Shown here: positions 33,492-44,438 of the stretch, piece after piece
Position numbering within the stretch: the stretch's first letter is position 1
Layout of the letters: the number at the start of each line of letters is the position of its first letter
Source of the DNA: Diaporthe sp. PMI_573
Lineage: Eukaryota > Ascomycota > Sordariomycetes > Diaporthales > Diaporthaceae
Reading direction: 5' to 3'
Length of the DNA stretch: 64,000 nucleotides
NCBI GenBank assembly: GCA_021399435.1
Contig: JAJTUP010000004.1
Span: 1,240,001-1,304,000, forward strand
Notes under the pieces: model-generated
What the model saw: only the letters and a program-made list of their open reading frames with translations
The model's database searches: none
Told to the model about the DNA's origin: nothing
Made by a program: the position numbers and the translations under genes

Positions 33492-35637
33492 TTAACGAGT
33501 AGACCCAGGCGTCCCGGGAAGCGGCCTAGGCCCCCCGATCTGCCGTCGTCCAGCCCCGATGCCCTGGGTGCCGCGGTTCATGTTGTCGCCGCCCGTGTAA
33601 CCCGCGAACTGGCTGACGTCCCACCTGCCACCGATCCCGCCGCCGATGCCGTCGATGCCGCCGTCGCCCGTGCGCGGCGCCTTGGCCGTCTTCTTCTGCG
33701 ACTCCTCCCACTCGCGCTGCCGCTGCCTCTCCATCTCCATCTCGCGCTCGAGCAGCGACTTGGACGCCATCCCCCCAGCCTTGGTGCGCTGCTGCGTCGC
33801 CGCGCGCCGGCGGTCCTCCGCGTCGCGCTCCTCCGCCGACCCGCCCAGCTCGCGCGAGTACGTCAGCTGCTGTGCGGGGGCGGCGGGGGCAGGCGGGTTC
33901 GAGGCTAGGTAGCGGTCCGTGCGGTTCATCTGCGGCGAGGGCGTCGTCGAGGGGGACGAGTAGGCCTTGGGGTCCGGCAGGGGCCGCGAGCCGGCCGTGT
34001 TGGTCCGGGACCGGGTGCCGCCCGACCTGGCTGACTCGCCGGTGCGGTGCGTCTTGACCATCGCTGCTGGTGGCGGCGTCGCTGCCACCGCGGGGTCGGG
34101 GAGCGGTCGCGATCCCTGTCGGGGCGGCGGCGCGGGTCGCTGTGCCAGTGGGGAGCCCGGCAGGGTGTATTCGTTTCGCGGTGGCGGTGACATGGCCGAG
34201 CGCTCGTCGCCGTGGGCCCACGAGTCCTGCCGGCTTGGCTCCCCGGACGCCGGGCGGGGCCTGCTGCGGGAGCGTGCCCTGGACTTAGCATCGCCGCTCT
34301 TGAGTCGCAGCCTGTCCTGGCGTTCGTTCTCATACTTGGCCTCTCGCCCTCGCGCGAGCTCCAGCTCCTTCTCCAGTTCCTTGATTCGGTTGCTGTAGAC
34401 GTCCTGGCCGCCGGCGGCTGCCTGCCCCGCCTGGTATTGGCTGAGGAACTGACCTTGTAGACGAGAGTCGCCCGACTTTCTCCTGCCCTTGGCCCGCTCC
34501 TGGGACAGGCGCTTCTCGGCTTCTTCCTCTTCCTTGCGCCGCTTCTCCTCCGTGATCTTCCACTGGCGCTCTTCCTCCTCCCAGCGGCGCTTCTCCTCTG
34601 CAGCTTTCCGCTGTTCCTGGTCGCGCTGGCGCTTGCTTTCCTCTTCCCACCGCCGCGCCTCTTCTTGCCTCGCACGCTCCTCTTCAGCCTCGAGCACTGC
34701 CTGGCGCCGCGCCACTTCCTCTTCGCGCTGTTTCTGCTCTTCGGCCTCCTTAGCCTTTCGCCGTTTCTCCTTCTCCGCTACGCTGGGCACGGACGGACCA
34801 GCGCTAGTGATCTGCCGCCGCCCACCAAAGGAGATTCCGAGGTTGGCCTGACTTGCTCCGCCCATGTAACCGTACTGCGCGATATTCCATGCCGGCGAGG
34901 TCGCCCCTTCGTTGGCCTTGCTGCTCCAGCTGGAAACTGAGGGCGACTTGGGCCCGTTCGCTGTTGGGCTCTTGGCAGGAGACCATCGCCCAGTTGTGGA
35001 GTCCCCAGTCTTGGCTGCTACCAACGGCGGTCGACCGCCGTAGGCAGAGGACGCGTTGCTGGAGCTTGACATGCCGCGCGGCCGGCTTCCTGGTGTGGGT
35101 GTTGGTGAGAGCGTCCCTCCGGCGCCAGTCCTCTGCGGGCTCAGTCCCGCGGCGCGGGGTCCAATGGCTGTGGGGAAGGAAGCCGGATTTGCCTTGCTCG
35201 CCGCCCGGCTGAAGGCGCCAATACATTGTAGTACTTGTGCGGGATCCTTGGCCTCGAACAGGTCGACCGTGAGGAACATGTCGTGTTCTTGCAGGTTGAT
35301 CGGCGGACCTTTGCATGCGCGGAGGAAGTGTGAGATGTTTTCCATCTGGACGAAGGGCATGGCCGAGGCCTTAAACTTGACGCCTGGGGGAGGCAGGACG
35401 AGGTTGACGAGTCTGTAGTACGCGCAGCGGTTGGGTTAGTCGCTGGGGTCATGAGTGGTTTCTTGTGTGATCGCTGGACACCTACTTGCACAGAGCGACG
35501 CCATCCTTCAGCGACTCGAGCAGGTCGCCCGACATGCGCTGGCCGAGGATGCCCTCGATCCACTCGCGCGCCTCATTTGCAGCGGCCGGGGTGTACTTCT
35601 CCAGGCGGAGTCGCTTCAAGTCTCGATCCAGGGACAT
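33492..35637 (-). CDS. Calponin-homology domain protein with long coiled coil
   Basis: Exons 35637-35486 and 35412-33492 with a 73-nt intron give 690 residues. The N-terminal CH domain (about 15-130) carries EAREWIEGILGQRM, LLESLKDGVALCKLVN, FVQMENISHFLRACK and DLFEAKDPAQVLQCIGAFSR, as in the transgelin/Scp1 actin-bundling family. It is followed by a Ser/Pro-rich linker (about 140-260), a highly charged Glu/Arg/Lys/Gln coiled coil (about 265-390), and a disordered Pro/Arg-rich tail with short repeats of the type SRPLPDP. Transgelins are about 200 residues, so this is a long filamentous-fungal version. A role in actin cross-linking at septa or tips is inferred from the CH domain. The whole second exon is GC-rich, which opens spurious ORFs on the opposite strand. 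Confidence 0.88.
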
Positions 35638-36601
35638 GGTGGTGCTATACTGAGGAGAGATTCTGCCGTGGGATCCGATTCCGGGTTATGCGCCGTGGGC
35701 AGTCCTGGGACTCGGAAGTTGCTTCTTCTTCTCCCTCTTTCTCCACAGGACCGGCAGGAAACGGGAGTACCGAGTGGTGGTTGGCGGTTGGCGGTTGGCG
35801 GCTGGTGGTTCGTAGACAGGCTTACGTCAGTGGAAGGCGAGTTTGACGTGTGCCAGGCAGTGCTACCCGGTCTAGCAACGGCTATTGGTCGCCAGGAGTT
35901 TGTTTCGGGCGATGGAGAGTCAGTCTGCAGTGAGATGCACGACAAGGAATTTGGGTGTTAACCAGGGTTGATTTCTCGTGCTTTTGAAGACGGAACTGAT
36001 GGCGAGAAAGGCGGATGAAGCCACGCGACACGGGCTGCACGGGAGAGAGCGAAATTACTCTGTGGATATGGAAATTGCGAGCAATCCATGGGAGATGATA
36101 CAGCATTAATGAACATGTCCTAGTGCCAGGCCAGGCACTATGCAGTGCGCAGTGCAGGATACGCAGACCCAATAGTGCCCAGAGTACTGCACAGCATAAT
36201 CATGGATCGAGTCTGGGAGTTTCGGAGGAGGGGCAGACCCGACCTGACCCCCCCTTCCCTGCCCCCGCCTGCATGCAACAAGTCGGAAGCCGGTTTGGGT
36301 CCAGGGGTCCAGGGATGCGTGCCTGCTGCGGTACTGCGGATGGCTGGTCGCTGCCCGACAAGGCGACGCTACAGGGAAGGACCCACCACATAGGGGTCGC
36401 TTATTGGCGCCATTGGTACTTAACGCGGCCGACGCGTGCAGGCATGTCACTGACAGCCGGGAGGCCATGACGCATCATGGTCAATCAGCGCCCAGCAACA
36501 AAAAAAACAACAAATAGAATATTTTCGATATTGCGACCTGGGCTGCCACGTTACCGCCCTGCCACAACTGCCTCGGTACTCCACACCCGAACGCAGGTGC
36601 C
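35638..36601. other. Divergent promoter region
   Basis: Shared 960-bp upstream region of the reverse CH-domain gene and the forward NDUFAF2-like gene. Contains a short GGCGGTTGGCGGTTGGCGG tandem near 35783-35801. No ORF of interest. Confidence 0.5.
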
Positions 36602-37410
36602 ATGCCCTCGAAACAGATTTCACCTCTGTTGCAACAATGGTATAAGTGGAAGGCCTTGCGCCTGCCATGGCGCAAACGCTTCCTTGTTGGTGAGTTGAGA
36701 CTGACTGACCCCACCAAACTCACCTCAAAGCTCGACTCATCACGAGCCAAGGCTCATGCCAGCCATCTGCTTTTCATCTCACGGACTGGCCATGACTGCC
36801 CAACTTGTTTTATTCCATCCTGACACCACTCAACATCCAGCTAACCACATCCACCCTCACAGGCCTCGACCTCCAAGGAAACACATACTGGGAGTTCCGC
36901 GACGTGCGAGGCGACCCCTCAGACCCGCGCACCCGCTGGCGCCGCATCGTGCAGTACCCTCGCGACACGCACTACGGCGAGGTAAAAGTGCCGCCCCAGT
37001 GGCACCAGTGGCTCCGCCACACGCGCGAGGCGCCCCCCTCCATCCCGGAGCAGCACGCCGAGGTCCGCCGCCAGCACCAGATGAAGTATCTGGCCGCCGA
37101 GGCCGACGCGCGCTGGGCCGCCAAGCCGAGCCTGCTTGATGACGGTAAGGGCGGCGGTGCCCCGGGCCAGGTTGGGGCCGGGCAGCCTGTGCCTGCGCTG
37201 GGGGGCCGGACGGCGGGGGCTCCGGGGCAGGAGGGTGCTACGACTAAGGAGGAGACGCGGAGGGATGCGGTTGTCCCTGGTTCGGAGCAGGGGACTGCTG
37301 CTGCGGCTGGGGATGCTGAGAAGAAGGACCCGTGGAGGCAGAGTAGACGTGGCGGCCCGAGTGAGGACTGGCAGCCGCAGGCTTGGTCACCTCCAGCTCC
37401 CAAACGGTAG
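36602..37410 (+). CDS. NDUFAF2/mimitin-like complex I assembly factor
   Basis: Exons 36602-36689 and 36863-37410 with a 173-nt intron give 211 residues. The N-terminal half has the NDUFA12/NDUFAF2 signature: WYKWKALRLPWRKRFLVG joined across the splice to LDLQGNTYWEFRD, then RWRRIVQYP and the W-H-WLRHTREAPPS block. The C-terminal third is Gly/Ala/Gln-rich and disordered and ends with WRQSRRGGPSEDWQPQAW, as in assembly factors rather than the NDUFA12 subunit itself. The protein should act in the mitochondrial matrix during late assembly of NADH:ubiquinone oxidoreductase. The lone first exon is short, so gene finders may place the start wrongly at 36805. Confidence 0.88.
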
Positions 37411-37736
37411 AGCGATGGTGGTGTGTAGTATCAATGTAAAAGACATCTCCATGATCTGGTCCATAACGGCCGTTGTGTCTTTGATCGACATTACCTCCCT
37501 TCAGTTCTAGCTTGTTTTCAAACACCATAACTCCAGGTATGACAGGTATTTTGCCTCTACCAAAAGGCCATCTTAACGCCGTCCTGCTGTGCACTACAGC
37601 GTCCCAAGCAACAACCCATCAGAACAACCGATACTCCCCAGCTGCCTTGCAGAACCGCAACCCCCGACCAAACCCTTGGCATCATACAGTAAGCTATAGC
37701 AATGATGGGTAGCGATATGCTGCCACAACTCTACGT
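37411..37736. other. Intergenic, convergent 3' ends
   Basis: 326-bp gap between two convergent genes; nothing further seen. Confidence 0.5.
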
Positions 37737-39679
37737 CTACTGTTCTTGATCATACTCCATCTTCAAGATACTAACCCACGCCAGGAGTCTCTTCCCGGAG
37801 GCGCGCAGCATCTCCTGCGCAGCCAGCTCCCCGTCGGTCTTGAAGCGACCTCCCTTCCTCGGCGCGGCCTTTTCGTTTCGCGCCGCCACGCCCTTCTCCA
37901 CGGCGTGCTGTAATGTCACCGACCACGAGCAAAAGTCAAGGCGCAACATGGTCTCAAGCGCCAGCGAGATCTTGGCGTTGTTCTCGGCCGTGCGGTACGC
38001 GAACGGCAGGTAGCACCGCTCCAAGATGCGCGTGTTGATGTCCTCGCGCGCGTCCGCCTCGGGGTCGACGTCGCCGGGCCGGGGCGCCCTGCCTGGGAGT
38101 AGGTACGGCATCAGGCAGCGGATTATGGCCACCAGGCTTCCCTCCGGCAGCGGCGTGTCATGCTGCGCTAGGAACTTGGTGAATGCCGCCACGGGCAGCT
38201 GCGCGATCCGCTCTGTGTACTTCTCGTAGAGGTCTGGCAGGCTGATCATGCACTTCCCGGGAATGTCGTATGCAGCCTCGGATAACTGCGTTGATTGTCA
38301 GCACGGGAATCGGGGCAGGAGGGGGTGGGAAGGGCACTCGTGACTAGGCTACATACCAGCGCAAATAGACGCAGTCGGAGCGGGATGGTGTCCAACAAAG
38401 ACGAACCCGTCCACAGTGCTGTGTCGTTCTTGACGTCCAAAGCTAGCATCCGGAGGTGTTCTGGAGTTGGTGGTTCCGAGCCTCCAGTGGACGAGTCGTC
38501 ATCGTAGTCGCCGAACCTGTCGTTCTCGAGGTCGACCCGGTCACGCTTCCTCTTCTTGTTGGTCTTAGATGGGACCTTGTTCTCCCTCGTGAACACTTCC
38601 TTGAATATGGCTTGTGACGATGTGTTGCCATCCGCAAACAGTGCGCTGATTATTGGTTTCAGCGGGCTGACACGGCTATTTTTTGGCACCACGTATGATA
38701 CCAGGAGCGATTCCTGGAGAAGCTGGTACTCGTACGACTCGGAGGCTCCTTCGCGCTCGATATCCAGTCTCTTCCTCTCCCGGTAGTCCGCCTCCAGCAC
38801 GTCCACCATGTATTCGAGCCACGGCTGCCACCACCGCCACCGATGAGGATGCTGCGCACTGCAGTTGAAGGCCCAGCCGAGGACCCTCCAAAAGTCCTGA
38901 CCGCGCACCCAGAGGCTGCCCTTGTTGGCCGTCTTGCCGCGCACGTGGTCCTCGTCGCCGCTCTCCATCCCGCCCAGCCCGGCCGCGCTATGGTCGCTGC
39001 GCCGCCGCCGGCCGCTCTCGCCGCGGAAGAGGAAGGCGTCGCGGAGGTTCGCGTTGACGGGGCCGACGGTGGCCAGGACGGTGCGCAGGTAAGACATGGC
39101 CAGGGACGAGACGTCGTGGGCGGCCGTGTCTGCCAGTTTCGAGGTGTGCTTGGGGTGGATCGCGAGGGTGGCCAGCACCGCCATCTGGGCCGGGGGCGCG
39201 ACGCAGCCTGGTCTGTTGGGCTGCGCGTGGGCGGGCGGGATGCCGTCGCAGAGCAGGCTGTTCAACAGGTTCAGGGCGGCAATGTCTTTGCGTGGTTGTT
39301 TAGCTTGCATCATCACAACAGAACCGGGATTTCATGGGCTATGCTCACAGTATTGCTCCTCGAGGTGGATATGGCAGCGCAGCTTGAGCTCGCGCGGCAG
39401 GCCAAGCGCATCGCGATAGACAGCCTTGGGATGAGCTGAGTCGTCCCTGGAGTCGCTGGCCGGACTGCTAGGCTCGGTCAAGCTGGCGCTCCCGGAGTTG
39501 CACTCACTCGCCGTGAGGCAGGTGGACTCATTGGACGGTGGTGTCGGCGTCCGCGTCAGTTCGGAGAGGGTAGAGGTGGTTGTGGCCATGCTTGCATCGT
39601 CATGGCCAAAAGGGATGTTCAGGGCGTGTAGCAGAGGACGCGGGGAGTGACTTGAGGAATCGCGTCGGGGGTGCAACAT
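37737..39679 (-). CDS. Conserved fungal protein of unknown function
   Basis: Three exons: 39679-39349, 39303-38357 and 38285-37737, with introns of 45 and 71 nt; 608 residues. The N-terminal 90 residues are Ser/Thr/Pro-rich and disordered. The rest is mostly helical, with a basic patch (KTNKKRKRDRVD, a possible nuclear localisation signal) around residue 365 and a second disordered acidic stretch after it. C-terminal helices include PDLYEKYTERIAQLPVAAF and RLLAWVSILKMEY. No catalytic motif is seen. Frame joins LEEQYSKQPRKDIAAL and LRLFALLSEAAYDIPG are smooth, supporting the splice sites. A second Met (in ASMATTTS) could be the true start. Family not recognised; nuclear role is inference. Confidence 0.75.
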
Positions 39680-39974
39680 GCTGCGCCTGTGCCGTTGCTA
39701 TCACGTTCACACGTGAGATGTGCCGCGTGGATGTTAGTCCGTCCGTGCGGCCCGCATCGGACGTGGGGGTACAGGGAGGGACGGCCCACTAGCAAGGTCG
39801 GGCATTCTCAGCACTTTGAGGTAGTCTTCTCTACCTTTGCTCCCCCCATATCCCAACAGGGTTTGTCAGCAACTGGAGTATGGTGATGGGATTTTAAGGA
39901 AGAACAAGCCGACATTGTAAAGCAGTCAGATCAGAAGGCGCGGTTAAGCTGATAATACCAGTGACGTTCACAAA

Positions 39975-40250
39975 CTACTGGTGAGGGGCGTGTGAATCAA
40001 GGATGTGCTTGATTGATTCTGACTTTATGGCGAGTACTCGAGTCGGGAGGAGCGGCAGATCATCTCCGCCACATTCATGTTCATCGTCGCATCGGCTGAT
40101 CCATCGATTCGCATGCCATCCAGCATAGATGATGTCAAGGACTTCGGGAGGAGTATTGCAGAGACCAACTGCTGAGTACAACGGTGTATGGTTCTCAGAA
40201 TGGTCCCATTCTTCGAATACATAGCTCCAAACGTGTACCATGACCCCCAC
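39975..40250 (-). CDS. Doubtful small ORF, possible ankyrin remnant
   Basis: 91 codons. The segment HTPLYSAVGLCNTPPEVLDI resembles one ankyrin repeat, but no flanking repeats are found and the start is arbitrary. Could be the end of a decayed ankyrin gene. Confidence 0.2.
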   Translation of the reverse strand: MGVMVHVWSYVFEEWDHSENHTPLYSAVGLCNTPPEVLDIIYAGWHANRWISRCDDEHECGGDDLPLLPTRVLAIKSESIKHILDSHAPHQ

Positions 40251-40398
40251 GGCCCTGAAGAGTTTCCCAGCAAATTATCTTGAGGGGCTCATTAACGTTG
40301 CCTGAAAGTGTGGTCTGGCCTTTGCTCACTAACCCGGCCTGTAACTACGGGCACGTGACACATCCCGAAACAGCAGTTTGCTTGAATTCTACAGCTTT

Positions 40399-40761
40399 CT
40401 ACAAGATGATGAACGGCTTCTTGAAGTAACTCAGTGACGGCGACGTAGAGGCCGGCAAAACTTCGAACACGAGGTCATTGCAGGCGTTGCAGCGAGGCAT
40501 TGCAGTGTATTTCTTGTCCTCACTCTGGGGTTGGTATTTGAGGCGCCAAGTTCCGCCTCCTTGGTGGAGACGGAAACGATAATAACCGTCGCGCCTTAAT
40601 AACGGGCCGCTTCGTTCTTTGGTATACTTTGAAGTCCACCAAGGACAGCGTGGGTTGGTGTCAGTTGCAATCAATATGACAGAACATGAAAATTGCTTAG
40701 CAAAGGCGGACTCGGGCCTCGCGAATGCAGTAACAAACGCCTGCAGTTTAAAGTCGTTCAA
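40399..40761 (-). CDS. Doubtful small ORF with possible zinc-ribbon Cys pairs
   Basis: 120 codons. The stretch RCPWWTSKYTKERSGPLL and a later RCNACNDLVFEV give protein-like texture and a CxxC pair, but no family is recognised and no second exon could be joined. Confidence 0.25.
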   Translation of the reverse strand: MNDFKLQAFVTAFARPESAFAKQFSCSVILIATDTNPRCPWWTSKYTKERSGPLLRRDGYYRFRLHQGGGTWRLKYQPQSEDKKYTAMPRCNACNDLVFEVLPASTSPSLSYFKKPFIIL

Positions 40762-43700
40762 TCCCGAATTGCTTCTTGGTCGTCTAGAAGTTCCAGGGCA
40801 GACGGGCGTGCATCAGGCAGCAGCTACTTATGTCGCAGGGATGAGATGCATGGCTGGGCCGTATGCAGGCTGTCTGGCGTTCTGCTTGCATATGAGTTGG
40901 TACGAGATTGGCCGTCCGTGTTTTGTGCAGCGTAGTTGATAGGCCCCCTTGGACCTCGAGTTTTACATCCCCTACCCAGGTGGGCTGGGTGAATGTTGCC
41001 AGTTAACCGTTCGGAACAGTGGGCTCCACCTTTCCCAGTGACATCTCAAAACGGCACCAAGACAGAGGGGCTCCCAATGGAATTCACCCCCTGGCTGATA
41101 ATTGAAATAAGAAGGGCATGGTTGGGGAGAAGGGGTGAGTTATGAGCCCCATACCTGGTGTTTGACCTCGCCCGAGACCCAGGCCGCCGGCAGCATCCCT
41201 ATGCCGGTTGTCTGGAGGCAGGCTTGCGGTGATCACATTTGGGGCAGGTTTGACCAAGAACAGCTAAACTTCGTTAAGATCACTTTACAATCACTCCCTT
41301 CTCACTTCAGCACGGTCACATTGTGACCTCTGGCTTTCCATACCCAGGCGCAGGGGGTGGATACAGAGGTAGACCTACACAGAACCCCAGGACGGATAAT
41401 ATATACGCATTTGCAGTACTGTGCTGTAGAAGGAGCAATGAACATGCTCCTGGACATATGGAAACTCATTTCCACTCCGGCTCAAGACCGCTGCCGTAGG
41501 TCATAATATTCATTGCAGCATGGTCTCTCTTCTGTGATCTCCTCGTCCGCACCCATGGGAAAATGCTTCTCCCTTTTGTACAATGTAGCCTGCCACGCAA
41601 ATACGGTCCAATGCGGCCGCCCGGGAAACGAGCTCGACTCCCGAGGTCCAAATATGCATGTCGGCTGCAACTACGCATCCCGTCCGGGTTACCTAATATA
41701 TATGTCTAGGTTTGTGGATATATGCTTGGAGCCGCCGTTTTCATCTCACTCTGGTAATAAGATCATTCTTTAGCTTTTTCTTTTCTCATGATTCAAGATT
41801 AAACTTTCTTATGATCTGGCTGGTATCGACCTCGGCTGACTTGATGACAAGCACACATCTTCGTCAGCATCACAAATTTCTTCCATCAGAATTTACACAC
41901 CAGATTCTCCCACAGCCAGCCCATGCGTCTACCATGGGGAAGTAGCCAGTTGCGCTATGAACTGGGCGTAGGTGTATGAGCCGGGGATAGGGGTGCTTGA
42001 TAACTCATCAACCCCAAGGTCTCGAGGGGGACTTCGCCGTTCCTAGCAGATGGCGTCTCCAACTTTGTTCCTTCCAACCCCGGGATCGCCCAGCCAATTG
42101 ATACCTTCCTACTCTTGAGCAGGTACCCCAGCCGAAAACTCCACCTCAAATTCACCATGGACACCATTCTTCTCTCTCTTCACCACTCACTCTGGTCTAC
42201 TTCTCACCCTGTCTCTCAGATGTATGACTACATGTGATGAGTAAGGTTCTACACGGTCCAATCTACCTACTCCAGCACAACACAGCTCGGACTTTGGTCT
42301 AGCCTCGCTTTTCGCCTTCTGCAAAATCGCCAACCACAACCAATGGAGCCCGGCACGTCACAGCTCACTGACTCAGACCTCACCAGCCTCTGAGTGTCCG
42401 AGAGACTCGAGTATTTGAAGGGTTGGGTGGTCATGGTACAAACGTCGGCTTCTCCTGGCCTGTTGCGCTGGTAGTGTCACTCACAGCACGCCCACATGAA
42501 CGAACCGGGCAAGACTACCTGCCATAATCTCAACCATGGCTACGGAAAGGCTGATTCTCAACTTATTGAGTTCTTGCTTGGGCTTCAAGACTACACTCGT
42601 GTCTTTTCGCCTCGACTGGGAGGTGGTCAGCTGAAAAAGGAAAGGCTATTCAGACGAGGGTACGAGTTCGACCCGGAGGTATCGTCATGACCCAAGTTGC
42701 CCACATGCTCAACCTCAACTTGAACATCTGAACTCATCAACTTACAGATTCCCTGTTCTCGTCTCATGGCTGTCAACTTGACCGGCTTTGTCAACGTCGT
42801 GGAAGAACGGTATGCTTGAGCGGCAGCACTTGGCCGCCTCCAAGAAAGGTCATGACACTACGCCGCCAATCGTCCAGCACACTGGCTGAACACAGACGGA
42901 TGCCTCTGTTGTACCATCAAAGCATCTTACTCAGTCTGTGCTTGGTCCGGCCGCTTATCCATCAGTTTCCGGAAGGCAAATGCCCACCAAGCAGCCAATG
43001 ATAAACGTCTCAACCTACACGCCCAACCTGCGCCGCTTATGAGTGATGGCGGCCGCTATTGTCTCGATGGCTTCCATGCCTTGCGTTCCTGGATGGAATT
43101 TGACTTGCAGCTTTGAGGCAGCGACCAACAATGATTATGCCCATTCTTTTCAGGTCGCATCATTTATGCCCCGACCGTTGACAATCAGGGCTATCCCATG
43201 CTGCTCGACACTGGCTGTCGAGGTGCAAGACAAAGAAGGTGCCCCATTGATCATATCTCGGAGTGCTTCAACAATGGGAGGAGGCCCTTCTAAGACATCA
43301 AAAGCTGCACAAATTCTCTCAGTAGCAGTCTGCCTGGACCATATTTCTCCAAGCTGGATCTAAAGCTCTCCCGCATCACAACATGCAGTGTGAGGTGCTT
43401 CCGAACCGAGCTGCCTTCAACTCGCTCGTACCGGGGCTATGGATGGCACATATAGGGCCTAATCCCGGGGAACAAAGCTATCAGAAGCCCAGGTGATCAA
43501 GCTGAACAGGCTGGCGTGGAGCCTGGGGACATCAAGTGTCCTAGAACTCGGTACCGGCTTTCACTATCAAACGTGGTACGCCCCCGTACTGTCGTTCCAG
43601 TGGTCTTTCAGGGGCGCCCTTCCTCGCACAAACCTTTCACAGCCCTCTCACGCTGGTGTGGGTCCCTTGAACCAGATCCTCGTCTGCCAGCTGCCTTGAT

Positions 43701-44095
43701 GCGTAGCTGTCACTCCACCCACCTCCCCACCCACTCCCCTTCCTCCCCTTCCTCCCTCACAACAACCGCCGGATGCGTGTTGGACTCGATTTGCACAATC
43801 TTCTTGACCTTTCTTGCACTTCCACTGCTGTCTGACGACGCAAGCTCCTTATTTGGACGTGCTCTCTCGCCTCATCAACCTTCCTTACCCTCGGCTCACA
43901 TCCACAGTCGATTTCTTGACGATCTACGCCCCAGTGCTCACTACCAGCCGGTTGTTTCGATATCCTCACTTGCCTGTCTGGCCGCATTTTCCTTTGGTTC
44001 GCATCCGGAGCTGATTCCTGATGACCTTCGCCTCCCGTACTGACTGTCCACTGCTTATCTCGGTACGGGCTACCTGGTTAGTTCATCATCTTTTT

Positions 44096-44200
44096 CCTTC
44101 AAGTGGCTTGGGACTTCCTTCAAGTGGCTTGGGACTTCCTTCAAGTGGCTTGGGACTTCCTTCAAGTGGCTTGGGACTTCCTTCAAGTGGCTTGGGACTG
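44096..44200. repeat. Perfect 21-bp tandem repeat, five copies
   Basis: Five head-to-tail copies of CCTTCAAGTGGCTTGGGACTT, the last with a single change at its end. They lie about 240 bp upstream of the DNMT5-like start codon, in its promoter or 5' leader. The unit is a multiple of three, so several frames stay open and create false ORFs on both strands. Confidence 0.95.
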
Positions 44201-44438
44201 CCTTTCCCTTCCCGAGCTGTTGTTCTGCAGCAAACACTTGCTCCAAAGTCGCCACTCTCCCTGCCCTCGCATGGCCTCGCTCCCAAGCTCTCCTTCTGTT
44301 CCCCTTGCCCAGGCTGTGTATCACTCTCGCCCACCGTTCTCTCACCGTCTTCGTAATCTCCTTGCCTTCTTTGCAATCTTGGGGGCTGACTCTAATTCTC
44401 TCCATGTAGCGGCGCCTCGTTGAAGGCAAACGCCCGCA

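Larger units (their letters stand above)
39680..44438. other. 4.8-kb gene-poor region upstream of DNMT5-like gene
   Basis: Apart from two weak minus-strand ORFs listed separately and the 21-bp tandem repeat at its right end, nothing gene-like is seen. Base composition is mixed rather than AT-rich, so strong RIP mutation is not obvious. No transposon motif recognised. Confidence 0.45.

Noticed and set aside
33526..34675. Two long alternative-frame ORFs in the calponin-homology gene
   Set aside because: They overlap the coiled-coil/Pro-rich exon whose own frame matches family features; the others are Arg/Ala/Gly-rich by-products of GC content.
39680..44438. RIP-degraded transposon
   Set aside because: No strong AT bias, terminal repeats or transposase/reverse-transcriptase motifs could be seen by eye.
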